From Casuarius casuarius (lineage: Eukaryota; Chordata; Aves; Casuariiformes; Casuariidae): a stretch of 64,000 nt of DNA. The translations under genes and the position numbers were made by a program. Positions 48,194-61,200 of the stretch are shown piece by piece. Each line of letters starts with the position of its first letter. Positions within the stretch are counted from its first letter, which is position 1. The stretch is from assembly GCA_003342895.1 (NCBI GenBank), contig PTFA01000273.1, forward strand, positions 329,284 to 393,283. Reading direction: 5' to 3'. Under the pieces are notes generated by a model. It did no database searches and had not been told where the DNA came from. It saw only the letters and a list, made by a program, of their open reading frames with translations.

Positions 48194-48217
48194 TTCCAAT
48201 TACATTTCCAATTACAT
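48194..48217. repeat. Tandem duplication TTCCAATTACAT x2
   Basis: Two perfect 12-base units lie next to each other. Each contains a CCAAT box and an ATTA-type homeodomain core, but the position relative to any promoter is unknown. Confidence 0.85.
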
Positions 48218-49738
48218 TACATAGAAGGAAGTTCAGAAAGCGAAAGTGAATATAAGAAGTTGTGAAACTGAGGAACAGTGCCTTCGTTAGGATGGAGTGT
48301 TTTCTTTCTATTTAATTGTACTGCCAGCTAAATAGTGAAGAACTTCAAGGATGGCCAGATTTTTTTTAATCCTTGTAGTGGTAGAAAATCTCCTGATAAG
48401 TAAGGGAAAATTAAGCGTTTTCTCTCACTTTCCCACAAATTGCTACTCCTTCTCTTGACTCCTCGGTTGCATAATGTTTATGTGGGCAGATGTTCCCAGA
48501 ATCCCCCTCTCTGCATGGGACCTCTTTACAACCCCAGCAGGCAGTCAGATTTTGCAGTGCAACCCGAACATCGAGACTTAAACTGCAAGCAATCTGTTAC
48601 ACTCTAGCAAAGGAAATAAAAGTTCTGCAACTGTCAAGGAGAGATGTATTAGTGTGGCCATGCCTAAAATGCTTAGGGAGTTTTTCTGAAAATAAACATG
48701 CCAATCTTGCTCTGAGCCCTGTTGTATGGGGAGATCTGAAAATGTATGGCTTTTGTTTCCAAATTTAATGCAGCCAACAGGTAGAACCAATTCAAAAAGA
48801 CTATTATTTTTTCCTAAGGGGCTAGGGAGTTCATTAGAAATAATTGCACATATACTCTGCTGGAGTTAACAAATGCTCAGCAAGCTATTACAGTGTATAA
48901 CAGCAGACTATACTTCCCCCATACTGCAGTAATTTAGAGGTACTGAACAGCCTTAAGATTAACCAGATTGGATGATCTTGAATTTAGAAATTTCCCTCTG
49001 TTTTTTCAAGATATTCCTGTGTAAATGGTCATTTATACTGAAGTGTTTGGTTTAGTGTAAATTTCTTATTTTGTTAGATGAGCCAAAACAGTGCGCAGGT
49101 CTGAATTGGCACTTTCTCCCCATCCCTCTGAATAATATATCTCCTTCCTTTATGGCAAGGGGCCAGAAATTGCATTTTAGACTTGTAATCTGTCTTGCCA
49201 GGGAAGGAAGTTAGACCATCATTTTGATCTCCAGCTTGTTTTGAATCTCTGTTTTAGCTCATTTCTGCGTCCCTGATGCGGGCTGAGAACCAAAGATCTT
49301 TCAGGACAATGTGAGAGCAAAGAAGTGAAAGGTGATGACCGCCAAAGTCATGTCTCACTGGCATGTGCAGGACATCGGCTTTCTGTAAGCGGCAGGAGGG
49401 CAGAGTCTGTGCTCCTCTCAATCCTCGGCCATCCTGCCCACGCCTGGCAGGTGTCCTTTGCCCACTAACCCATGAGCAATAAATATACTTCCTGACTGAA
49501 AGCTTCAGGGAAGGTAGCATAGTACAGAAATCTTATTTCTCAGACACAATGCAAATACTGTGTTTTAGTGAGCTTACTGTTGCCTGTTTTCCTTCCTATC
49601 TACGCTTATAGTAGGCTTATCTGTTTATGGTACCCTAGGATTTGTTTCTTTTCCCTTTGTTTCCGGGCAAGTCCTATATGTGAAATTATGCATCTCAGCA
49701 CAGTGGCAATCCTTTCTCTCAGTCTAGACTTCTTTCCT

Positions 49739-49751
49739 TTTTTTTTTTTTN
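49739..49751. other. T homopolymer with an undetermined base
   Basis: A T run ends at an N (49751), the only ambiguous base I noticed in the window. The length of the tract was evidently not resolved in the assembly. Confidence 0.9.
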
Positions 49752-52700
49752 TCTATGATGGATTCTTGCTAGATCAAATATGAGGATCTTATTTTTGCTT
49801 GCTTCCGTACTTTCATTGCCACTTCTCTCCATCCCAATGATTAGATTAATTCTCATTCTCTTTCTTTATGAGAAAATCACTTAGAGAAATATTCTCCGAT
49901 CATCTTTCATATGCCTAATGCCTGTTTGTTTTCAGTGATAATGTGAACTTCACAAAAACTTGCAGTTAAGAATCTTTTTTCTCATAAAACCAATACTTTT
50001 AGTAAGGCTCATTGTTGGTTATTAGGAATAATACAGGAAAATGAAATCACAGACTCTTTTCCTCTAACCATTTACATCCTTACTTTGCAGTACAGCCTCC
50101 CGTTCTCCATGAAGAGAGGATGTTATCCTGGCTAACCACTCTGTTAGTCCCCACTTAGCTCAAAGAAAGGACAGAACCTTTTCAGGAAAACGTTCCCTCA
50201 GAAAACCTCAGCCCTAGGAGTTTTTCCTTTCTTTCACTCACTCCCTTTTTCTGTCTTCTGAGGAAAATCTCCTTTCTTTTTGTCAGACAAGACTTCTCCT
50301 TAAAGCTATAGAACAGGTGTTCGCAACGGCAGCACACTTCCTGGCATTCCTGTGCGCTCAAGGGAAAATTAAAAACAACACATCTTTTCACCTAGTGCTT
50401 TGTCGAGAAATAAAGCAGTCTTCCCCTCATTTTTTTTGATCACCATTTTTTTTTGTGCTCTCGTAGGTAAGTCAGTAAATAATGAGAGCAGATTTTTTTA
50501 AAAAACCTTGTTCTAAAGATATACTTATGTTTTTAAAAATCCAATAGGTGCTTTTTTGCATCATTGAAATTCCCCTGGACATGTAGCCATTTCAGCCTAT
50601 TTCTTTAGGGATTATAATTGCATTTTATGGCATGCTGTGTAGTAATTTTACATTCAAAACTGAATTAGCAGCATGATAGGTGGTCCCATCCTTACTGTGC
50701 AGTGTTCATCAGGCTAGTGCTCTTATTTAGTAGGTAAAGCTCGAGAATAACCGTAGTAACTAGACAAATACAAAACAGACAAAGCCCTTTACTATTATCA
50801 TTAAGTGTCACTTGTTTCCTGCTGAGTGGCCATAAATTATATCATGCCCAGGCCAAAATGTCCTGCCAAAAAACCCCAGAAAAGTCCTTGAAGTGGTTCT
50901 TCTTGTCACACTGCTTGTGGATCTTTAATGCTGTCCTCTCCCCAGTCCTTGGGGTTACACTTCACTCAAAGGCACTGAAAGCCTATCTCTGCCATGAGGG
51001 GTGGCTACTTCAGGAAATAGAAATACAAAACTGCTGTTGTAGTCATTATTCCAGATACCCTTAAAAAATGCAAAACCCAGAAACAACCAACCAAGATCAC
51101 ATCCACACGGCTGTGAAGTCTGAGCTTGTTCTCATTTGTAGGCATGTTCAACAATGTTCTTCTGGGAGAGGTGGGTTTGCAAGCTGGTTATCACATCAGA
51201 GTTGCAGTGTTATGGGAGTTTGTGTCAACATGTAATTGGACACTGCCAATAGCACTTATGGTCTACTCGAGGCAGATGATGCTCCACATCACTACTTGTC
51301 ATCCGACACATCTCAAAGGATGTTGTAAGTGTTTGTTTGGAGACAGCTGGCTGGGTTAGCTTGACCCACTGAACTTATTTATCTCTAAAAGGTGCTTGAG
51401 GATTACTGGCAGCTGTGAGCTGGTGTTATCTTTCAGACATCACAGACTGTGCAGGTCTCAGTGTGTAGCTTTGAATATGGCTGTCCAGAGTATACTGGCA
51501 GGTAACAGGAATTTTGAACTACCAACCGTCAAAAATAGTCACCAACAACATATTTTTTTTTACTTCTGTGCAGATCCAAGTACCACTGTCTTTATACCTC
51601 TCTAACAAAGACTTTTTGAAAACATTTGACTTCAGCTTATTATCATTTCCTAACACAGCAAGTCCCTTGTTCATTTCTAGACATAGTTAGACAATACATG
51701 TGTTAGATGAGATGACAGGTATGTTTCTCATTTAAAAGTGATAGGCGGAAACATCTTGCTATCAGCCATTACTGATAGAGTGCTATAATAGGCAGTTTAT
51801 CCTGGATAGCTGCAAACAGGCAGGCCAATTTAGTCCTCTTTAGGAGTGCTGTGCTACTTACAGGCATATCATGTTGTCACTTTACATGACAGCCTTATCC
51901 ATGTTTCTCGTTGCTGTATTCGCAATTAAGCTGTGGAACTGTTCTGCTAAAACTTGCCAGATATTCCAAGCTTGATTTTTTACTCTTTATGTACAGACTT
52001 TTCCAGTTGCTTAGTTTGCCTTAAAGCCATCATCAAAATAATAATAAAAAAATTCATACATTTGCAACTAGCTAAGAAACAGCATTCTGTTCTCAAGCAT
52101 AAGCCTGCAACTCCCATTAAAGGCCACTTCAGTAAGACCAGTGTAATATATTTGAATTAGACCCTCTGATGGCTCTAATGAGGTGAAGACAGACACATTC
52201 ATTGCTGGGTTTGCTTTTGCCACATCAACTTGTTTTGTGCTGAGTGGTGCATCAGTCAGTGTTGACCGGCATTTGCTTATGAGGACTTTAGTTCCTTTGA
52301 TGAAGTCATTGTGCTCTTCACCACCACTCACAAGAAACGAAGAGAATGAACACAATCAGAAACTTAACCAGTGGAAAGCCAAATGTAATGTGATGCATCA
52401 AACTACATTTTAATAGCAGCCTGTATGAAAGAAAATGTAGAAGAGAGAAATGCAGGGTGAGAGAAGGAGAAGTAAGCCAGGCACAACCAGAGAAACCGCA
52501 AACGTGTTGCAACAGTGAGAAGGCTGCGCGTGCTGCATGCTGGCTGGCAGGCAGGGTGATCGAGGTTGCCCTCAAGGTAACCACCTCCAGTTGCTTCGTT
52601 CCTTTTGCATTTGGGAAAACAAGATGTTGTGTTCTTTGGAAATACCCGTGGCCAGATTCTTTCATCATTTCCATTTTCCACTTGAAACTAGTCATGGAGT

Positions 52701-55700
52701 CCCAAACTTTGAGCAACTGTGCAGGTGGGAGAGGTTAGCATCATTAAAAAGGGAGAACTCGCGGTTTTGGGCACAAGCAAAAAAAGATGAACTTCCTTGT
52801 TAATCTGATTTTCTATAAATACACAGGCTGGGGAAACATTCTGCCTGAGATCATGCACTATGTTGTCTTACAGCAGTAGGATCCATGTAGTTATTTGCTG
52901 TGCTGCAGCAGATGTTTTTCTTCCACTTTCTCTGGACTAGTTCTAATTTTTACTTCAACGTATCCAGTACACAGTAGACTTTTCTCTTGGGTCTTTCTAT
53001 CCCTTATTTCTCAGAAAATGTAAAACGTCCTACAGCTAGTTTATTGTCTCCCTTTATTGCTCTCTGCACTGCTACAAGTTTAGTCTCCAAATAGTTCCAA
53101 CAAGGGGCGTACCTAGGAATATCCTCGGCCATATTAGGTATTTTCTGCAGAGTGGTAAAACATCTGTTTAAACTGAGAAGAAAAGCGTCAAGAGGAGGTA
53201 ATTAAACTCTGCAGCCTGATGCTCGCAGCACTTTGGGATGTAAAAGGTGCCTAAATTCCTGAGGTTGGGAGTCTCTGTCCTAAGTTTTGCTCATGCTGAG
53301 CCCACAGGGATTTTAGGATGGTGATGTTTTTAACACGAATGGCTGTATGAACTAAAGGTGGAGGAAGGCTCAGTGCCCTGATGTATCCCAAATAGTGTGT
53401 TCCTATCTGATACTTCAGTGGAGTTATAAAACACTGTGTATTGGAGAGACACCACAAAAACAAGTTTTCTTCTGAAATTACATCAACTTTTTTCTGTCCA
53501 TGTCTGGAAACCACTTGCAGAGGGTTACAGAAATGGAAAGTGAGACAGAAGGAAAGGGAAGCGCCTCACACTTTTTAGAGGTCACAGAAGGTTTTGCTTC
53601 ACTCTTTGAGTAGTGGTTTGGCATGGTTCTTATCTTATTCAAATTATAGCACCCCTTCTTTGGCAGGTAATACTGGAAGGGCCCCTGAGTTTAGTGTATT
53701 TTAATTTTCTCTCATCTTCCGAGGCAGCTCCAGTTATATAAATTGCTACTTTTTCTTCCCTTTTCAAAATGTGGTATTTTCTCCAGCTTTTATCAGTATG
53801 GGCTAACATTTCTGATCTGGTGTAATGCTTTAAATTACCAGATCTATTTTGCATTGATTGGCCACTAAATAAACCTAGACAAAAGCCATCCATACTAGAG
53901 CTGGACAATTCGGGGTCATTAATCAAAGCGTGTTTTTGTTACCATTTTACTGCCTAACCCTACTATTAACTTGTCACAGTTAGGTTGCTTTTATGTTTTC
54001 ACACACAGTGTGATGGATTAAACTAGTTAGCTGGCTAGATAGATTATATGCATTAACACTTAACAGCTTTGCTCAAGCACTGGGCAAAGCACAAGGCTCT
54101 CCTTATATAAAGCTTTAAAGGATCTGATTTGCTGTGTTTTAGTTTGTGTTGACTCTTTTCTCTACCTGTGGCTAAATAATGGCAATAAAGCCACTTTTGA
54201 ACTGAAACATCTGATTGTATTTCTTTGGAGGTTCTCACTGAAGTTTAATGGACAGCTTCACTGAGCTTCTGCTCTTTTCAACCAGCTCTGCTCCTATTTT
54301 TAACAAAACTACTTACAAATTCCTGAAGCAATCTCATTCAATTTGGGGGGAGTTTGCTGCTTTTTATTCCCTTTAGGAAGCTGGCAGCTTTCTCACTACT
54401 CAGGTGGTTAAGTGTGCTACCTCAGTTTGCACTGTCTAATTGACCATTATCCTGCAGACTTGCAGTTTCAGGCGTTTTTTTTGGTTAAAGTCATGAAAGT
54501 CTAAACTTTATGCTTATCGGAGCTTTATAGACCGCAGCTGTAGCAGATACTGCCCAAGTATTAGTCACGCAGACACTTTAGATATCCTTATTCTACCCCA
54601 GCTATGTCACTTTTCATTTAAATATTTGTTTTGTACTGATGTTTATTTACCGATGCTTTCTCTCCTTGGCAGTAGCTCCTGCACTTGGTTGGTTTCCCTG
54701 TTGGAGAAAACCAACCATTTCCACAGTTTCAGGTCTGCCTGAAACGATGGGTATGCACAGGGAGTACGGAACAAAGCGGTTAAGTTTCCCTGGTTATAAA
54801 TGCTGGTAGGAGCAAGGGTTTGCAGTGCTGTACAGTATTTTTGGAAATGAACTTCGATTAGCTTAGAGGACCTGATGGAGGCACCCTGTGGCATTTAGAT
54901 TTAACAGTTAGTTCAAAAGGGCAGGTAAACAGACCCATTAAGCAGGGTCAGCAAAACGTTAAACCAAATACTAAAACATAATTTCCCTTAATGATAATTG
55001 AACAATACTTACAAATGTGGCAGCACAGTAGAGGGTGTTAGGAAGATTAGCTCTGCATATTTGTTTCTGAGATACGGCTCCAGCACAGCTGGCTGTTTTT
55101 GTTGCAGTCTTCCATAGATTTTAAAGACAACTCCACCTGTGCTATCAGTCATGGGCTGCTTCCTCAGGTTGTTACACAGCTGTATATCAGCAGCTGGCCA
55201 TTTGTGTGACTAGCCTGGGGGCCTCCAGTACCATCCTGTCCCTGAGTTTGCAGGGCTTCTGCTAGCCTGTGTCCCAGAGGTCCCTGCTGTGTCTCCGACA
55301 GGTCATTTCTACACGCACTCTTATTCTCAAGTTATTGGTATTTGGCTCCACACAATAGGGTAGAACTTAAAAACATGTATGCTTAGTTTATTTATACAGA
55401 CACACACACGATTTTGTAGCTGCTTGATATTAACAATGCAATTACAGCGCTGTTAGTGGCAGAGGTTAGAGCTTCCTTCTTTTCAGGTTATAACAACCCT
55501 GTGCACTTCCCGAATGGAGACAGACAGACTAAGTACTCTTGGAATAATTGCAGGGGTTCTCAGAGTAAACCCCAGACTGAACAGCATCTAGTTCACATCC
55601 ATGTTCGAAGAGGACTAGGAAGGGCTCCTGGATCAGTTGCAACGTTTGAAGCACACACACGATTGTCCCTCAGAAAAGGTAAATGACAGCAGGTGAGCAG

Positions 55701-57430
55701 AACAGGCAGGATAAGTAAAACACAGTAGCGAAACACATTCGGATTGAGTAAAAAGCCTGTATTAAAGCACACCCCCCACTTAGTCATGATGGAAGAGGTT
55801 AGAGGCATGATGGAAGCGGCGGGTTTTAAAGAGGGACAATTGTAGCAGTGCCTCCTGCGCTGCGATGGCAACATGAGTGTGAGAAGGAGGAACTGGAGAG
55901 TCTGAGAAAGAGCTGGCAGAGGGGCAGCACTCTCAGGTTAGAGAATGGAGCCACTAGTTTGGTCGTGTGTCTTTTGAACCTAGTATGCTGAGGATAGTTC
56001 ATTGTATTTGAAAACAGGAATTGCTGATTGATGCCATGAAGAAAGGAAATATTTGATAACAGTGGGCAGCTGCAGCTACAGTGACACATAAAAAAGGTCA
56101 CATTTAGCTTTCTGTAAGAGTGTCAACATAGCATTTTTCAAGATGATTCAGAAAAGCCAACATGTGAAAAATGGAGGACATAGAGAGGAACTTTGGCTGT
56201 GATGGGGCAGACAGCAAAAATAGTGTCTTGGGTGTCCTGTGTCATAAAACATGGCATGGCGCAACACAGACGTGAATACATGGGAGAAAACACAGATCTA
56301 AAGTGATGCCGAAGTTGCAGGACGTAGCGATGTGATGGTGGGGTATCCCTGCTGGTTGCGAAAGTGCTTTCTGATCTGTATTAACATAACTGCAAGCTCA
56401 GCATTGCTTGTTTGCTTCTTGCCACGTTGTGGTGGGCAGTATGGAGGGCCGTATCAGTCAGACCTGTACTGTTGTATGGTAAAGAAATACACAAATTTGA
56501 TGAAGACCTCACATTTTGGTCCTAAAACTTGCAAAACTGTTAACTTTTTTTTAACAAGAACTACGCAAAATGGGAATTTGGAGCCGAGAGAAACTCTACT
56601 CTTCCTTTTAAAGCTAACTGTAGCTAAGTATGCACATTCTTCCAGTTAAATACCTTCCTAAAGCCAAATTCACAGTACAATGACAGATTATAAACTGTTA
56701 AATGTACAGAATTCCAACCAGAAGTCTGATTAAATAGGTATTCATTCCTGTTTTAGAGATTTTAAACATTATTACTGACTGGTAGCAGTAATTCTGAGTT
56801 AGGAACAAAATTGCCAAGGAGTTTTGACTATTTATAAACTCTGTAATTTGATTTGTTTTGTTTTATTTTACCCCCTTAGTAAACTTTTTTAAAAGGACAT
56901 TTTAAAAAATGAATGGAATAAGAAGGCAATTTTTTCCAGTCCTGTTCTCTTCACATGGGTGAAAACTACACAGAAGGAAAAGGTTAAATACTAGACTCTT
57001 GTCTGGGCTATTCAGCCTTTCCAAGGATGTGATGTGATGTGACAGCCCCCTTTCATTTTCAGAAAAGTTATTTGGTCTTGTCACTTAGAAGGAAGCAGAG
57101 ATCTTCGCTCAGTTATTCCCTCACCAGAGTGGGGGATAGGAAATGGGTGAGGAAATTCTCTATATGCTGCCTCTTTAACACTGATCTTTGTAGCACAGCT
57201 AGTGTTGAAAGCATGAGGGTGGAATTGAGCACTGTTAGGCTGGTAGTAGCTTTTCATCCCCTGGGAACAAGGAGGAACCAGTGGAGAAATTGGTTTCCAG
57301 GAGGATTCTCAGGTGCATAATTTCTCCTGGAGACTACAGCTTGGATATTACCCTGCTTTGGGCTGTGTCTCTGCCCTTGTTGTTACATGAGGTTCTTGCT
57401 CCCCATGTGTGTAGGTTTCACAATATTGCC
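49752..57430. other. Intergenic DNA without recognised genes
   Basis: No gene is recognised. Frames up to 132 codons occur (52318-52716 on -, 52457-52738 on +). They overlap one another on opposite strands and show no motif. A GTGCCTAA-type repeat motif lies at 53246-53259, and a short GTGAT run lies at 57026-57042. Confidence 0.7.
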
Positions 57431-57438
57431 CTATAAAA

Positions 57439-57954
57439 TTATCCTGCCACTTTTACAGGCAGGTATGTGAATGAAAATGAGTATTTAATAACGAAGCCTG
57501 GAGCAAGTGATGCTGACACCAAGTACAGTGCAAAATCTCTGTGAAAAGAAGCAGCGATTCCTCTCAGAACTCGCTGTTCTCTGATACTCTGTTCAACAGA
57601 GTCTGCAACTACTCTGACACATTGCCGGGTGGTTTTGTGATGTGGATTAATGTCCACTAGAGGCGAGGGTGAGATCGCTGAACTTGTGTTCCCTTGTTCC
57701 CCAAGCCAAAATTCTGAGCTCACTGTGCCTGAAACGAAAGGTCTGGGTGACTTCATGTTTTAACCCACTGTGCTGCCAATATCCCAGATATTACTGCTTC
57801 CTCCTGAAGTCTGTAATGCCGTCACGATGACTGCCACCTCCTTTGGCAACGTAGAGGAAGAACGAAAGCAAAAAAGAAGCAAAGCATTAAACATTCGAAC
57901 AACTATTCTCTGTAGAAAAAAGGCATCCTTTTGAGAAGGACTAGCCTTTAACAA
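57439..57954 (-). other. Long minus-strand frame with one internal stop, unrecognised
   Basis: On the minus strand, 57954 down to 57439 is a single reading frame of about 172 codons. It is interrupted only by one TAA (57762-57760) and bounded upstream by a TAG (57960-57958). The first half contains LLLFCFRSSSTLPKEV and the second half QSIREQRVLRGIAASFHRDF. I do not recognise a family. The DNA is somewhat CpG-richer than its surroundings. There is no strong start codon at the 5' end (the frame opens at TTG) and no splice or poly(A) context was identified. It may be a decayed retrogene or transposon gene, or an unusually long chance frame. Confidence 0.2.
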
Positions 57955-58200
57955 GTGCTAAAGTTTCATCAGATAACTCTTTTTTTCAGAGGCATAAAGA
58001 GAGCCCCTCCCACATCTTCACGGACTTCTGTCGTTTGCAAATAGGTGTATAAGCAAATGTTGCTTCCCGAGAGATCACATGACTGAGTTTGTTCCTCTAA
58101 CGTATTATTCATTACTTCTCAAGATTCCTCAGCACAGCCAGTCGTTTTCATCGCAGAAAATAACAAGCGGAGCAGCACATCCAGTTATGTTACACTGACA
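57955..58200. other. Moderately CpG-enriched non-coding stretch
   Basis: Scattered CpGs (CTTCACGGACTTCTGTCGTT, TTCCCGAG, AACGTATTATTC, GTCGTTTTCATCGC) continue from the frame next to it. An M-box-like TCACATGAC sits at 58075-58083. It could be a regulatory element, but I see no direct proof. Confidence 0.2.
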
Positions 58201-61200
58201 GAATGTCAAGAAAATGAAAACAAATGGTTTGAGTGGTCCTTCAGGGGATAAAGAGTTCAGTTACTAAGCTACCCACCAGAAACAGTGTGATTTAGTCATC
58301 TAGGATGATTTTATTTCTTTTTCTGTTATAGGTTTTACCACATAGATCTGTGTTTATCACTGGGGAGAGATATCAGAAAAATTTGGGACTGCTTTTGGCA
58401 TGGTCAGAATTTGCAGACTGCTGTGCTGAGAAGTGTTTGGGTAAAGTGAGAAGCCATACTATAACCCGTGTCTCTGCTTGCTCATGTTTGTGAGCACGTG
58501 TGTGTTTTTAGACTGCCATGCAAAAAGGCAGGTGACCTACTTGGTGATACTAGTGACTATACTGTAACAACTATAGGATGCCTCTTGCATGTTCTTTCCT
58601 TCTCTGAATTTGTATTTGAATCCTTTCCTTCAGGGATCAAGTCACTTAAAATATAAATTAAAATAGGTCTGGATGAGTTATGAAGGAAGAGAAGCAAAAA
58701 TCCAAATGTTTTTAACACTATGTATGAAGACAGGAGAGTTCTGCTAGCACCAATATGGAGCACGGAGACTTGTGCTTATCTTCTCTTGACCAGCCTAAAT
58801 GAATCAGCTTCGCTTTAACTCTGTGCACATAATTCGGGAGGGTAAAATCTCTGTGTTGCTACTCCTTCACCCACAGATGTATGGTGTTGCTTAGGGCTTA
58901 TGGCTGTTTGTTGATGTTTGTCCAGAAAATGTAGACCAAAGTCTTTGTGTAGGCACTTAAATCTGCTTTAGAAACCTTAGTGCAAAGTAAATCATGAAAG
59001 ATAGGGAATTACAGCATGATGATTACTCCTTGCCTGTTCCCCACTGTATGCTCTTAGCATGTATTAAGAATAAAGAAGTTATGCCACTCTCAAAGTGGGT
59101 GCAGTACTAGTGGGTTGCGACTTTGCAGTCCTGACTCCTCAGTTTTATATTCCTGATGTAGGTTGACCTACGTGCTCAGATTAACATCACCTGAATCACA
59201 AAGATTTGCAGCACTAACAGTGCCAGAAAGATTTATTAGGATTTATAGATGCTTCGCATCTTACTACCCTAGCCTACATCTGATGTATGCAGATAGGTGT
59301 CTAAGCTTAAATTAATACATTTGAAAGTTTTAGCTATAGCACTTGACTGCTGAATGGAAGTTTTACATTTTCTTATCCAGTACAAGCACTGCAGTGTGCC
59401 CACTGCATCTTTCCAAACGCATGAAGAAAAAATTTGGCTTTTCCATCTGTCATAAGGTCAGTTCTTAAGATTAGTAGGATTTGACTGCTGGGGAAACATG
59501 AAGTGTTCCGAATTAAAGCCAGAATGTGTAATTTTTTCTTCATTTTGTTACAAAAGCTTTGTTTACGGTCACAGTTTGCAAGGAGTTTCAGAAAAACTCA
59601 GAAAGCACGTGATGAAATAAATTTATTCCAGTTTCTGAAATAAAAATTCTTCACTCCTATCTTCTCATGATGGAGACTCGACTGGGTTGGGTTTGTAAGT
59701 TGGTGAAAGAAGGTATATATTATTTCCACCTGTGATTAATTGAACAGTAATCTTACACTCCTGTGAGATAGTATGCCTTAGTGTTTTTATGGCATTTTGA
59801 AGTATGCTTGTGGCATTTAAAACTATAGATTAATTTATAATAGGTGTTCTTGCACCAGAAAATATGCAGAAAGCTTAAAAAATTGCATACAAACTGAAAA
59901 CATATATAGAAATTTCAGCTATATTTTCTACCTCCTTCTAAGAAAATTAGAAATATTTGAAAGCAGGGTCTTGAAATGGAAGTGCCACTTCAGCTATATT
60001 GTGCTGTAACTCACATGGCACTTCAGTAATACTATGGATTTTTACGAGGCAATTCTTCTTAAAGGTTATTTTATCTTCCCTGTTCTCAATCAGCCTTATA
60101 GAAGCTGAAGTGCTGGTTTAAGTATCCTTTCCATGACCCCCTTTCCCAATTGCTCACATCCAAAGCAAAGAGGAAAATGTCATATATACTGGAGCAGCTA
60201 TCTGTATATGACATGTTTAGGTCTCTTAAAGTGCTGACTTTTTTTGGAGGTATTCATTAGCCCCTGAACTATACCATATTTTAGAGCAGTTTAAGTGGTT
60301 AAAGGTTATGGAGCAGGATAGTTGATGCAGATATTTTCTCTACGTTAGTATAACTGTTTTTTTCAGTAACAGTGTATTGACCTTCAGTGGAAAGCATCAT
60401 TAGGCCTGCTTAAAATATGGACGGTCTTTATTAAACCCATTATGTTATTTCTCCCCTCACAAAGTGTTAGCAAGGATAGGTGAGCTATTTAAAATAATAT
60501 GGAGACTATAGTAGAATGACTATTTACTTTTTAATAAATGGTTTAATAAAATCCAAGATATGGTGGAAAACCAAGAATTTTAAGTTATTGCTAACTGTCG
60601 GGGACTTTCTGTTGTGTTTGTAAAAACAGCATGTTTACTTATAATGTTTGTGGGGGAAGAGAGATTCAAGTAGGTGGAGATTCAAAACACCATGAAGAAG
60701 AAAGCTTTCCTGCCTAGAAAGGTCTTTCAATGGCTTTTCTGGGCAAGGTGTGCTTTAAAAGCATCTGGAAAACAGGTGCCACTCTGCTGGGTGGTGTCTC
60801 CTTCTTTGGCTGTGGTGAGATGAGTTTCTTGAGAAAAATTTTCGCTCGACTTAGCTGTTCCTGATCCAGTAGTGAGTATCCAGGTCTATCTTTATTTCAC
60901 TGATGATTCAGCCCTGATGAAGTTACTATTACTAGGCATGCTGGGATCCTTCAAGAGTTCTCTAAATCAAGACTTGGGTGTCTTTATTAAACAAATGTCA
61001 TAACTGAAGCAGAAATTACAATGCTGATGCAGGAATTGCTGACTGACATTTACGGTTTCTACTGTGCAGAAAATCAGATGTTCATCGTGATTCCTTGGAG
61101 GCTGTGAATCTGTCCTCTGTCAGGGGACACACCACTCTCTCCATGTAATTCACAGCTCTAATTTGATGCAACTCAACGATAATCTCTGGTTTGCTCATAC

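Larger units (their letters stand above)
40950..49750. other. Intergenic DNA without recognised genes
   Basis: No gene is recognised. The stretch includes a 27-base tandem duplication at 41458, a related repeat pair at 43890-44000 and 46322-46440, an exon-like segment at 44308-44536, and short duplications at 44485 and 48194. Open frames such as 41332-41673, 41989-42288 and 46000-46284 carry no domain I recognise. Confidence 0.7.

Noticed and set aside
52318..52738. Overlapping 132-codon (-) and 93-codon (+) frames
   Set aside because: Antiparallel overlap, no recognisable domain, no splice or poly(A) context. Expected by chance in 60 kb.
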